This document shows, piece after piece, positions 1 through 6,654 of a stretch of DNA of 13,863 nt. How positions within the stretch are numbered: the first letter of the stretch is position 1; the number at the start of each line of letters is the position of its first letter. Made by a program: the position numbers and the translations under genes. Location of the stretch: positions 1-13,863 of the forward strand of contig DGVV01000061.1 in the NCBI GenBank assembly GCA_002395085.1, in the 5' to 3' direction. Source of the stretch: Ruminococcus sp. UBA4275. Lineage in GTDB: Bacteria; Bacillota; Clostridia; Oscillospirales; Ruminococcaceae. The notes beneath the pieces were generated by a model. The model was not told the DNA's origin. It did not search any database and saw only the letters and a list, made by a program, of their open reading frames with translations.

Positions 1-19
1 TACCTTTTTCGACAGCCTG

Positions 20-49
20 AAACAGCAGGACTGCAACGTCCTGCTGTTT
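20..49. terminator. Hairpin at the 3' end of the minus-strand operon
   Basis: An 11-bp perfect inverted repeat (AAACAGCAGGA / TCCTGCTGTTT) encloses an 8-base loop and sits 10 bases past the stop codon of the LCP-like gene on the minus strand. It is symmetric enough to act in both directions, so it could also end a plus-strand gene lying before the window. Read in the minus direction the stem ends in three T and is not followed by a long T tract, so it is a weak or non-classical intrinsic terminator. The position and the length of the stem are the main support. Confidence 0.6.
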
Positions 50-59
50 GTCTGATGTG

Positions 60-1001
60 TTACTGTTCAGGGGCGTTCTCAGTGGGGAATTCGCCGTTTG
101 CAGGATCGCCTTCATACTGATAGAAGGTTGCCTTCAGACGGTCGAGATAATCCGGACTGATTGTCAGCAGATTTTCAGGCGTTACATCATAGGACATGAT
201 AATGCCGCGTGCAGGAGACTGTGCATACTCAAACACATATCGGACTGCGTGGCGGTGCTGCTGGAAGTCCATTGCCGTGATGTCTGTGCTGACGGCGTTG
301 CAGAACTGGTTGAAAAATTCATCAATGTTGTCTGCAATGCGCTTGCCGTCGCACTGATTGAGAAGCTGTGCAACTGACATGGAGATGGTCGATTCACGTT
401 CACGCTCATCGGGATAGTTGCTGCTGGTCAGCATGGTCTCGAACATATTGTTATCCAGCAGGACATTGCGGCTGGAAGGACGGAGACCCTCATCCTTGAC
501 CGGAACGCGGTAATTGACATTGCCGATGATATTGACAACGGTCTGGAAGCCGCGGCTGTCCATTTCCACATAGCGGTCAATCTGCTGATCGAGTGTTTTG
601 CCGAGTGCAGATTTCAGCGAGGCGATGCCGTGATTGGAGAGGCAGGCGGAGACGGTCATAGCTCTGCCTTCATGTTCCACGATCAGATCAAGCGGAATGG
701 CAACGCAGAATTCCTGTTTATGGCTCGGATCAAAGCGCAGCATCATAACAGCGGTCTGACGGCCTTCAATAGAAGGCTCAAGCACAAACAGGATTGTATT
801 GGTGTCCTCCTCGGAGATGCCGGGCACGGCACTCTGCATCGGCTGAAGTTCTGTGACTTTATCGGTGAGCTTCTGGTAGAAGTAAACGGCTGCACCGCCG
901 AACATGACCATTGCGATCAGGACGGTGATGAGGAACGGAATCGCTGTGCTGCCTGCCTTGCGGCGACGCTTTCTGCGCGGCGTAAAAATGCTTGCTTCCA
1001 T
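60..1001 (-). CDS. LCP-family-like membrane-anchored protein (LytR-CpsA-Psr), probably catalytically degenerate
   Basis: The 313-residue protein has a short, highly basic cytoplasmic N-terminus (residues 9-15), one membrane helix (about 20-42) and an extracytoplasmic domain that follows the outline of an LCP domain. An NTILFVLE strand lies near 68. AIPLD at 101-105 stands where the family has SIPRD. IDRYVEMDSRGFQTVVNIIGNVNY (141-164) matches the IDHYV...F..LVD.IGGV segment. LCP enzymes transfer polymers from undecaprenyl lipids onto peptidoglycan and depend on several arginines. Here the Arg of SIPRD is Leu and no LDGxxALxYxRxR-like motif is visible, so catalysis is doubtful; the Asp of that motif is kept. 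This is the last gene of a five-gene operon, 62 bases after the DUF1273 gene. ATG 1001 is the only usable start after an in-frame stop and has no good ribosome binding site of its own. The family call is moderate; the membrane topology is clearer. Confidence 0.6.
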   Translation of the reverse strand: MEASIFTPRRKRRRKAGSTAIPFLITVLIAMVMFGGAAVYFYQKLTDKVTELQPMQSAVPGISEEDTNTILFVLEPSIEGRQTAVMMLRFDPSHKQEFCVAIPLDLIVEHEGRAMTVSACLSNHGIASLKSALGKTLDQQIDRYVEMDSRGFQTVVNIIGNVNYRVPVKDEGLRPSSRNVLLDNNMFETMLTSSNYPDERERESTISMSVAQLLNQCDGKRIADNIDEFFNQFCNAVSTDITAMDFQQHRHAVRYVFEYAQSPARGIIMSYDVTPENLLTISPDYLDRLKATFYQYEGDPANGEFPTENAPEQ

Positions 1002-1025
1002 GTTGTTTTCGCAGTTGCGCGCAGA

Positions 1026-1056
1026 TCAGCCTGCACACATTCTGCCTTGCTCCTTT
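1026..1056 (-). promoter_or_regulatory. Ribosome binding site and four-codon mini-ORF ahead of the LCP-like gene
   Basis: On the minus strand an AAAGGAG ribosome binding site (1050-1056) lies 9 bases before ATG 1038-1040. That reading frame is in phase with the LCP-like gene but stops after four codons (Met-Cys-Ala-Gly, TGA at 1026-1028). The only remaining start for the LCP-like gene is ATG 999-1001, 24 bases on, without a recognisable ribosome binding site. The layout would suit termination and re-initiation, or weak translation of the last gene. It could equally be chance or a sequencing error. Confidence 0.35.
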
Positions 1057-1063
1057 CTGTAAC

Positions 1064-1606
1064 TCAGAGATTTTCGCGGTTTTCCTTCCGGTCAATCACC
1101 GGAATGCGCCGAACGGTCAGACCGGCACGTTCTGCCATACGGATGGTTTGTCCTGTGCCGGAGTGCATATTATCCGCAACGGCGATCAGCAGACTGCTGT
1201 GATCCACCAGATATTGATTGCGTTTGCGGTAGCATCCGCTGCGGTAATGTTCGCTCAGGCAAATCACCTCATCCATAGAATGGATGATATTGCTGTAGAG
1301 ATACAGCTCCTCCTGTTTTCTGCCGTCACCGAATCCGCGGTAGGGCATCACGCCGATGCTTCGGATCTGCGGATACTCCATGCGCAGCAGCCGGATGCTG
1401 TCCGCTGCCCACATATCCACCCCGCGGGAAAGGCCGGTGTAGAAATAGAGGTAGCCTTCATCGGCAGCCTGCTGCAATGCGCCGTACAGCATACTTTTCA
1501 GCAGCCGCAGCGAATTGCCCTCAGGCAGTTTTTCCGGTCTGTGGCCGGAAACACAGACACCGCGGGCGCGCATCTGTGCAGAAACGGGATCTTCTGCGGC
1601 ATTCAT
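1064..1606 (-). CDS. DUF1273 / YpsA-like SLOG-family protein
   Basis: The 180-residue protein carries the signatures of the YpsA/DUF1273 family, a Rossmann-like SLOG fold thought to bind a nucleotide or related ligand. SGHRPEKL is at 20-27, YTGLSRGVDMWAAD at 56-69 and the conserved C-terminal block CYRKRNQYLVDHSSLLIAVAD at 125-145 is followed by GTGQTIRMAERAG (150-162). Bacillus subtilis YpsA has been linked to cell division and stress, but the biochemical role of the family is not settled. The length is usual for the family. Its ATG overlaps the TGA of the kinase gene upstream (ATGA at 1603-1606) and there is no clear ribosome binding site, so translation is probably coupled. A later in-frame Met (residue 12) just before RARGVCVSGHRP is an alternative start. 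Confidence 0.85.
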   Translation of the reverse strand: MNAAEDPVSAQMRARGVCVSGHRPEKLPEGNSLRLLKSMLYGALQQAADEGYLYFYTGLSRGVDMWAADSIRLLRMEYPQIRSIGVMPYRGFGDGRKQEELYLYSNIIHSMDEVICLSEHYRSGCYRKRNQYLVDHSSLLIAVADNMHSGTGQTIRMAERAGLTVRRIPVIDRKENRENL

Positions 1607-2541
1607 TCTGTGAATTCCGATCCGCCGATGAACTCCCTGACCAGAGAGCGCGGCGGAATCCAGTCTGCATCAGCAGTTTCCAGTTTTTCGAGGGTACGCA
1701 GCAGAATCGGGATGCCGCTTTCGGCAGCGCCGGGTTCATCGCAGAGCGCCCTGACGGTATCGAGAATGATCGGGCGGTAGACGGAAAGCTCATAGCTCAT
1801 AAAGGTATCCAGCTCGAAATCTGCGTAATGCTTATACGGCATGATGTAGAGATTTTCGCCGCGGGAGATGCTGCTGAGCATACTGAGGGTCTCCTCCGGC
1901 GATCTGCCGCGCGAACGGCTGTCACGGATGAGGCGGCGTGCGAAGCGGATCAGCGAAGGATGCAGCTTTTCGGTGCCATCCGTGATGCGCGTACGGACGC
2001 TGAGGTAGATGCGCGTGGCACTGTTATGTGCAGCGCCCGTCACCTCCGGATTCAGCGCGTGGATGCCTTCCATGATAATCAGCTCATGCGGCTTGCGCGT
2101 GAGAATTCTGCCGGATTTGAGCTGCTTCTGCTGTGCGAAATCGAAGCGCGGCAGTTCAACGGGCTTTCCATGTGCGAGTGCATCAAGCTGTTCATTCAGC
2201 AAATCGGAATCGAGCCGCAGCGGGGATTCGTAATCGGGCTTGCCGAACTGATCCACGATGTCGGCATTGCGTGTGCCGTCTGCGTAGTAATTGTCCATCG
2301 AGAGCGTATGCGCTTCGTAGCCGGAGGCATCAAGGATCTGCTCCAGACGGCAGGCGGTTGTGGTTTTGCCGGAGCCGGAAGGTCCGGAGACCAGCACAAT
2401 CGGATGTGCAATACTGCGGCGGCAAATCTGATCTGCGAGGGCGCGAAGCTGTTTATCATACGCAGCCTCGGCGTCAATGATGAGATGCTCGGGGCAGTCT
2501 GCGAGCTGTTCATTGATCTCGCTGAGGGCGATTTCCTTCAT
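1603..2541 (-). CDS. Uridine kinase-like nucleoside kinase (P-loop, phosphoribulokinase/uridine kinase family)
   Basis: The 312-residue protein is a P-loop kinase of the uridine kinase/phosphoribulokinase group, which phosphorylates nucleosides such as uridine and cytidine in pyrimidine salvage. Walker A is GPSGSGKTT at 53-61. SMDNYY (81-86) is the substrate-binding Asp block, LPRFDF (130-135) and IIMEGIHALNP (155-165) are family signatures, and RLIRDSRSRGRSPEETL (203-219) is the Arg-rich lid. About 45 residues precede the kinase core. Clostridial relatives often carry a longer N-terminal extension with a TGS/threonyl-tRNA-synthetase-like domain; this one does not, so it is a short form. The ATG overlaps the stop of the helicase-loader gene (ATGA at 2538-2541) and has a good AGGAGG site 8 bases upstream inside that gene. 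The exact nucleoside substrate cannot be told from sequence. Confidence 0.85.
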   Translation of the reverse strand: MKEIALSEINEQLADCPEHLIIDAEAAYDKQLRALADQICRRSIAHPIVLVSGPSGSGKTTTACRLEQILDASGYEAHTLSMDNYYADGTRNADIVDQFGKPDYESPLRLDSDLLNEQLDALAHGKPVELPRFDFAQQKQLKSGRILTRKPHELIIMEGIHALNPEVTGAAHNSATRIYLSVRTRITDGTEKLHPSLIRFARRLIRDSRSRGRSPEETLSMLSSISRGENLYIMPYKHYADFELDTFMSYELSVYRPIILDTVRALCDEPGAAESGIPILLRTLEKLETADADWIPPRSLVREFIGGSEFTE

Positions 2542-3521
2542 GTGGATTTCCTCCTGTCCTGAGATTGTGCGGATGCACGGAGCATCCGGATGTCGCGCCC
2601 GAAGAACGGCATAAGCTGTGCGCCGCAGATCAGGCGGGAGAGGACGCGGTCACCGTAGCGGCCGCGGATTTCCTGCGGGGTGAGATTGGTGCTGACGATA
2701 AACGGCAGGCCGGCGCTGATGCGGCCGTTGAGCAGCGTATAGATCATGGAAGATGTAAACCGCGTTTCAAATTCCGTGCCGAAATCGTCGATAATGAGCA
2801 GGTCACATTCGAGCAGCAGCCGGAGCGTATCGCCGCTGCTGTGGCTGAATTGCTCCTGTTCAAGCTGATGCATGAGACTGCCTGCACTGTCATAGATCAC
2901 GCTGAAGCCCTTTTCCAGCAGGGCATTCGCGATGGCAAGCGAGAGATGCGTTTTGCCGAGACCGGTATTGCCGATCATCAGCAGATTGCCCGACTGCGCA
3001 GAGAAATTTGCAGCATAGCGCCTGCAATCAGCAAAATTGCGCTCCATAGCGCCGCGCTCATCGGCGGGCAGATCTTTATAGTAGGCAAGGGAGAAGGTAT
3101 CAAAGCTGCACAGTGCGAGCTGCGAACGGGCATTCATGCGGGCAGCACCCGCCTTGCCGATTTCGTGCCGGAGACATTCGCAGGGCTTCCCCCCGACGAA
3201 TCCGGTGTCATCGCATTTTTTGCAGGCATAGTGAATTTTGAGGTAGTCTGCCGGATAGCCGTGGGCAGTGAGCAGCTCAGAGAGGGCGTGTTCGGTCTCC
3301 TGTGCGCGCTGCCGGATTGCGGCGAGACGCTGTGCGCGGTCTGCCGAACCTGCGGCACGGAGAACGGAGAAACAGGTTTCAGAGAGGGTGCTGCACAGTG
3401 CAGCCGCCCCCGGAATTTCCTGCCGGATGCGCAGGGTGCGCTGTTCCTGTTCTGTCTGCGCGTCGCGCCGCCGCTGCTGAATCGTACCGATTGCCGCAGC
3501 GTAGATTTCCTCCTGAAGCAT
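2538..3521 (-). CDS. DnaC/DnaI-like helicase-loader AAA+ ATPase
   Basis: The 327-residue protein is built like DnaI/DnaC loaders, which place the replicative helicase on single-stranded DNA. A helical, Glu/Arg-rich N-terminal part (about 1-95) is followed by a four-cysteine zinc-binding motif CKKCDDTGFVGGKPCEC (C100, C103, C114, C116), which Gram-positive DnaI proteins also have. The C-terminal AAA+ module has Walker A GNTGLGKTH (184-192), Walker B LLIIDDFG (241-248), sensor 1 STN (277-279) and a GRYGDRVLSRL arginine segment (287-297). The gene lies 21 bases after the DnaD-like gene with an AGGAGG site 8 bases before the ATG, so the two are surely co-transcribed and probably work together. 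IstB-type transposition ATPases share the core, but the zinc motif, the N-terminal domain and the absence of a transposase neighbour argue for a replication role. Confidence 0.88.
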   Translation of the reverse strand: MLQEEIYAAAIGTIQQRRRDAQTEQEQRTLRIRQEIPGAAALCSTLSETCFSVLRAAGSADRAQRLAAIRQRAQETEHALSELLTAHGYPADYLKIHYACKKCDDTGFVGGKPCECLRHEIGKAGAARMNARSQLALCSFDTFSLAYYKDLPADERGAMERNFADCRRYAANFSAQSGNLLMIGNTGLGKTHLSLAIANALLEKGFSVIYDSAGSLMHQLEQEQFSHSSGDTLRLLLECDLLIIDDFGTEFETRFTSSMIYTLLNGRISAGLPFIVSTNLTPQEIRGRYGDRVLSRLICGAQLMPFFGRDIRMLRASAQSQDRRKST

Positions 3522-3542
3522 CCCTGCCGCCTCCTTTTTCTG

Positions 3543-4610
3543 TTATGTATCCGGATACGGCTTCATAAGCTGAGCGATCATATCCATATCAAGGGAAGAA
3601 TCTGCGGGCTTTGCAGGATTTGTGCTGCCCGGTTCGCTTTGTGTTTTCTTTTTTCTGGCGGCGTAGAACGCCTCATCCGCCTGTTCTGCCTGCGCGACGG
3701 TTTTGATGCCGGAATCCTTCCAGCGCTTGAGGATCGCATTGAGATAGCTGAAATTCATGCGGTCATCCGTCTGATTGCGGGTTTTCTCGTAGGCATAGCG
3801 GATCAGATCAAGGGAATAGCCGCTGCGCTGCCAGTCGTCGATGAACTCCTGCTGTTTTGCAGTCGGAGTACGGTGCATTTCAAAGAGCTTCATGAGCTGA
3901 CCGGTAAAACTGCGCTGCTGCATTCTGCGGGAGATGTCCTCCTCCACGAGAGCGTGTGTCGTGACGCCGCGCTCCTGCCATTCCACGGCAATCTGTTCCA
4001 TATACCGTACCTGAAATGCACCGATTTCGACGCAGAAAGCGACGAGCATGACGAGAATATCCGGCTCCAGTCCAAGATATTCGTGCATCCAGATGAGACT
4101 TTTCAGTTCCGTATGGGTAAGCGGTTTGCCGACACACATCTGCGCGGTTTCAATCGCTTCTGCCAGCCGCGGATTCTGCCGGGTGCGTTCTGCGATTTCC
4201 GAGGGCATCAGGGAGAATCCCGTGCTGCTGTTGTCGCTGCGGACGGCAGCGGGCTTCTGCGGGACAGCCTGCGGCTGCGGCTCTGCGGGAACGCTCTGCG
4301 GCATCTGTACGGGCTGCACAGGGGGCGCAGCAGTCTGTGCTGCGACGCTGCCAGCCTGCAAGGTGACGGTCGGGGGGGTATCTGCTGTCAGCAGAATGTT
4401 GGCATCCTGCCAGAAAACGAGTGCCTCCTCAATGGCTTCCGGCGGCACTTTGCAGACCCGCACGATCTGTTCGGGATCGAGCGGTGCATCCGCGTGACAC
4501 AGCACATAGAGCAGCACCTTGAGCTGATCGTGGCTTGCAAGCCCCAGCAGATGATCTGCGACCGAGACCGGCACAGAAAACTGCTGTCCGCGCCTGACGA
4601 ACAAATCCAT
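3543..4610 (-). CDS. DnaD-domain replication-initiation protein with two tandem DnaD (DnaB_2) domains
   Basis: With the start at ATG 4610 the protein has 355 residues. Residues 1-80 look like the N-terminal winged-helix domain of DnaD/DnaB proteins. A Pro/Gln/Ala-rich linker (about 90-125) follows, then two copies of the DnaD C-terminal fold: about 145-225, ending in FQVRYMEQIAVEWQERGVTT, and about 240-305, ending in MNFSYLNAILKRWKDSGIKT. Both show the family's Y..xI..xW...G..T pattern. DnaD proteins bind DNA and help load the replicative helicase, and the next gene is a DnaC/DnaI-like loader. The open frame runs on upstream to 4985, but that region crosses the promoter at 4652-4680. AAGGAGG about 8 bases before ATG 4610 fixes the start. 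It is the first gene of the operon. The C-terminus (320-355) is low in complexity and probably flexible. Confidence 0.85.
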   Translation of the reverse strand: MDLFVRRGQQFSVPVSVADHLLGLASHDQLKVLLYVLCHADAPLDPEQIVRVCKVPPEAIEEALVFWQDANILLTADTPPTVTLQAGSVAAQTAAPPVQPVQMPQSVPAEPQPQAVPQKPAAVRSDNSSTGFSLMPSEIAERTRQNPRLAEAIETAQMCVGKPLTHTELKSLIWMHEYLGLEPDILVMLVAFCVEIGAFQVRYMEQIAVEWQERGVTTHALVEEDISRRMQQRSFTGQLMKLFEMHRTPTAKQQEFIDDWQRSGYSLDLIRYAYEKTRNQTDDRMNFSYLNAILKRWKDSGIKTVAQAEQADEAFYAARKKKTQSEPGSTNPAKPADSSLDMDMIAQLMKPYPDT

Positions 4611-4651
4611 ACGGCGCTCCTCCTTCCGCATTTGCATAGATATACTTCTAC

Positions 4652-4680
4652 AGTATACCACAAATCCCCAAAAAAGTAAA
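4652..4680 (-). promoter_or_regulatory. Sigma-A type promoter of the replication/kinase/LCP operon
   Basis: On the minus strand TTTACT (-35, 4675-4680) is separated by exactly 17 bases from TATACT (-10, 4652-4657). The -10 is preceded by TG plus one base, giving an extended -10 element. Transcription would start near 4645, leaving a leader of about 35 bases before ATG 4610 that holds the AAGGAGG ribosome binding site. No terminator-like hairpin with a T tract was seen between here and position 49. Confidence 0.8.
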
Positions 4681-4749
4681 GGGGCATACCGCATGAATTT
4701 TTTATGAAACCGCGCTGTGCATCCTGCCGGAAAAGTCATCAAGAAATGC

Positions 4750-4778
4750 TTGCTTTTTTGCGGCAAGTATGCTATAAT
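4750..4778 (+). promoter_or_regulatory. Sigma-A type promoter of the carboxyltransferase operon
   Basis: TTGCTT (-35, 4750-4755), a 17-base spacer and a perfect TATAAT (-10, 4773-4778) preceded by TGC form a strong extended -10 promoter. Transcription should start near 4785. It is divergent from the promoter at 4652-4680, with about 70 bases between the two -35 boxes, so one regulator binding between them could affect both operons; no clear operator palindrome was seen there. Confidence 0.85.
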
Positions 4779-4809
4779 GGTAGAGTATGGATTCCAAGCG
4801 AACCTGCCC

Positions 4810-4829
4810 GCGCCGGTCAGTGCCGGTGC
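4810..4829 (+). other. GC-rich hairpin in the 5' leader of the carboxyltransferase mRNA
   Basis: GCGCCGG and CCGGTGC can pair over 7 bp (one G-T wobble) with a six-base loop, within the roughly 65-base leader between the predicted transcription start and the coding region. It ends about 20 bases before the start codon. It may stabilise the leader or be chance in GC-rich DNA. No known riboswitch fold was recognised. Confidence 0.35.
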
Positions 4830-4850
4830 AGACGGAAATCCCACGAAAGG

Positions 4851-6197
4851 ATGTATGCAGCATATATGGAAACAGGAACGATTGCAAGAGAACGACTCGC
4901 GCGCCTCTTTGACAACGGTCAGTTCACGGAGCTTGATGCCCTTCGCACCGAGCAGGATGAGGCGGCGGCAGTTGTCACCGCTCACGGCTATGTCGAGGGC
5001 GCACCGGTCTGTGCATTTGCACAGTCACCCGATGTCAACAGCGGCGCAGCCGGCAAGGCAGCAGCCGGAAAAATCCGGAGACTGATGAGTCTCGCAGCCA
5101 AGACCGGTGTCCCCGTCGTCGGGATCTATGATTCGTGCGGCGTCGTCATCGACGGCACTGCCGATAACCTCACCGCTTACGGCAAGCTGATTGCTTCCGC
5201 ATCGAAGCTTTCGGGCGTTGTCCCGCAGATTTCAGTTGTGGCAGGCGTCTGCGCAGGCAGCGCGGCACTGCTCGCAAGCACCGCAGATTTCCTCATCATG
5301 ACGGAGAAGGCGGAGCTTTATCTGACACCGCCCTTCGGCACCGGCGCGGAGACCGCAGAATCTGCCGCAAAGGCAGGCATCGCAGCAGCCGTCTGTGAGG
5401 ACGATGCCGCGGCAATGGAGCAGGCAAAGGCTCTGCTCAGACTCCTCCCCGCAAACAATCTCGCCGGAACGCCCGTTTCCGAGTTCGATCCGCCCGCTGC
5501 GGATGCAGACTGCCTCTGCAAGAAGATCGCGGACGGCGGCTCGCTTGTTCCGCTTTATAAGGATTTCGGCGGCTGTGCAGGCACGGCACTCGGTGCTGTC
5601 CGCGGCGCGACCGTCGGCATCGTGACAACGCTCCGTTCTGAGGATGCCATTACCGCTGACGATGCTGCCAAGATGGCACGCTTTGTCCGCACCTGTGATG
5701 CGTTCTCCATTCCGGTCATTACGCTGGTGGATACAGTCGGCTTCTCTGCTGATACCGATGCTGCAAAGAGCGGTTCGCTCCGCGCCATGACGCAGCTCTG
5801 CGGTACGTATGCAGAGGCTACAACCGTCAAGATTGCTGTGATTGCAGGCGAGGCCTGCGGTGCAGCATTCTCCGCAATCGCAGGACGCGGCGCGGGCAGC
5901 GATTATGTCATTGCACATGAGAAGGCTGTCATCGCACCGATGCGCCCGGAGGCAGCGGTTGAATTCCTGATGCACGATGAACTCAAGGGCGCAGCAGATG
6001 TCAATGCAAAGCGTGCAGCCCTCGCAAAGGAATACGCGGAGACCACCGCATCTGCAAAGAAGGCAGCGGCACTCGGCGCTGTGGATGCCGTCATCGCACC
6101 GGCTGATACCCGTCAGGCTGTCATCGACGCGCTCGATATGCTCGAAGGCAAGCGCGTGCAGAATATGCCCAAGAAGCACAGCAACATCCCCTTCTGA
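4851..6197 (+). CDS. Acyl-CoA carboxyltransferase subunit (MmdA / PccB / transcarboxylase 12S type), short divergent form
   Basis: The 448-residue crotonase-fold carboxyltransferase moves a carboxyl group between biotin and an acyl-CoA. IARERLARLFDNGQFTELD (11-29) is the family's N-terminal motif. The first oxyanion-hole loop is GVCAGSAAL (132-140), matching GPCAGGAxY, and the second is GEACGAAF (333-340), matching xKAYGGAY. The C-terminus is KKHSNIPF, the typical end of PccB/MmdA proteins. At 448 residues it is about 60 shorter than usual (around 510), and one Gly of each GG pair is Ser or Ala, so it is divergent; the acyl-CoA substrate is unknown. The open frame extends up to 4704, but that lies before the promoter. 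ATG 4851 directly touches a GAAAGG site; ATG 4866 (METGTIARERL) lies 14 bases from it, so the true start is uncertain between the two. The carrier-protein and 5S-type genes follow, so it is the acyl-CoA half of a biotin enzyme. Confidence 0.85.
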   Translation: MYAAYMETGTIARERLARLFDNGQFTELDALRTEQDEAAAVVTAHGYVEGAPVCAFAQSPDVNSGAAGKAAAGKIRRLMSLAAKTGVPVVGIYDSCGVVIDGTADNLTAYGKLIASASKLSGVVPQISVVAGVCAGSAALLASTADFLIMTEKAELYLTPPFGTGAETAESAAKAGIAAAVCEDDAAAMEQAKALLRLLPANNLAGTPVSEFDPPAADADCLCKKIADGGSLVPLYKDFGGCAGTALGAVRGATVGIVTTLRSEDAITADDAAKMARFVRTCDAFSIPVITLVDTVGFSADTDAAKSGSLRAMTQLCGTYAEATTVKIAVIAGEACGAAFSAIAGRGAGSDYVIAHEKAVIAPMRPEAAVEFLMHDELKGAADVNAKRAALAKEYAETTASAKKAAALGAVDAVIAPADTRQAVIDALDMLEGKRVQNMPKKHSNIPF

Positions 6198-6208
6198 TCG
6201 GAAGATCA
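6195..6208 (+). other. Small hairpin with GNRA-type tetraloop after the carboxyltransferase stop codon
   Basis: TGATC-GGAA-GATCA forms a 5-bp stem with a GGAA tetraloop that begins on the TGA stop codon. No T tract follows, so it is not a terminator. It may mark an mRNA processing or stability element between the first and second genes of the operon, or be chance. Confidence 0.25.
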
Positions 6209-6256
6209 TAACGCGCGGAGTGCATCCGCATTACTATAAATCTGGAGGAAATAAAC

Positions 6257-6640
6257 ATGAGCAAGCAGTTTCGTGTTACCGTGAATAACAAGCAGTATGA
6301 TGTCACCGTGGAGGAGCTTGGCGCAGGCGCAGCTCCCGCAGCCGCAGCACCCGCTCCCGCAGCAGCCGCAGCTCCCGCACCGGCAGCAGCACCCGCTCCC
6401 GCCGCAGCAGCACCTGCTGCCGTTGACGGTACGCCTGTTTCCGCACCGATGCCCGGTACGATTCTGGATGTCAAGTGCGCAAAGGGCGACAGCGTGAGCA
6501 AGGGCCAGGTGCTGTTCGTTCTCGAAGCTATGAAGATGGAGAATGACATCGTCGCGCCGGAAGACGGCACGATTCTCGCCGTCAACACCACCAAGGGCAG
6601 CGCTGTCAACCCCGGTGACGCGCTTGCAATCCTCGGCTGA
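6257..6640 (+). CDS. Biotin carboxyl carrier protein (transcarboxylase 1.3S / MmdC / OadA biotin-domain type)
   Basis: The 127-residue protein carries the biotin that shuttles CO2 between the two carboxyltransferase subunits encoded on either side. A short N-terminal beta segment (MSKQFRVTVNNKQYDVTVEE, 1-20) is followed by an Ala/Pro linker (about 24-55) that acts as a flexible tether. The biotinyl domain (about 58-127) has the classic EAMKMEN motif with the biotinyl lysine at K93. SAPMPGTI (62-69) and the terminal G..V..GD.L..L pattern are typical. ATG 6257 has a strong GGAGG site 8 bases upstream. The length and architecture match free-standing carriers of decarboxylases and transcarboxylase (about 120-135 residues) rather than the longer AccB of acetyl-CoA carboxylase. 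Confidence 0.95.
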   Translation: MSKQFRVTVNNKQYDVTVEELGAGAAPAAAAPAPAAAAAPAPAAAPAPAAAAPAAVDGTPVSAPMPGTILDVKCAKGDSVSKGQVLFVLEAMKMENDIVAPEDGTILAVNTTKGSAVNPGDALAILG

Positions 6641-6654
6641 TGCAGAAAGTGTGA

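Noticed and set aside
2538..3521. IstB-type transposition ATPase implying an insertion sequence
   Set aside because: It has a DnaI-like zinc motif and N-terminal domain, sits after a DnaD-like gene, and no transposase or terminal repeats were seen.
2565..4679. Long plus-strand open frame of 704 codons opposite the DnaC- and DnaD-like genes
   Set aside because: It is antisense to two genes with intact motifs, runs across operon boundaries and has a composition typical of shadow frames.
4704..4850. N-terminal extension of the carboxyltransferase reading frame to 4704
   Set aside because: It would include the -35 and -10 boxes at 4750-4778, has no ribosome binding site, and the extra residues do not resemble the family; the conserved sequence begins after 4866.
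4787..4912. A 41-codon upstream ORF beginning at ATG 4787, almost at the predicted transcription start
   Set aside because: It would be leaderless, overlaps the carboxyltransferase in another frame and its product has no recognisable character; probably chance.
4611..4985. N-terminal extension of the DnaD-like reading frame to 4985
   Set aside because: It crosses both divergent promoters; a strong AAGGAGG and the natural winged-helix start fall at ATG 4610.
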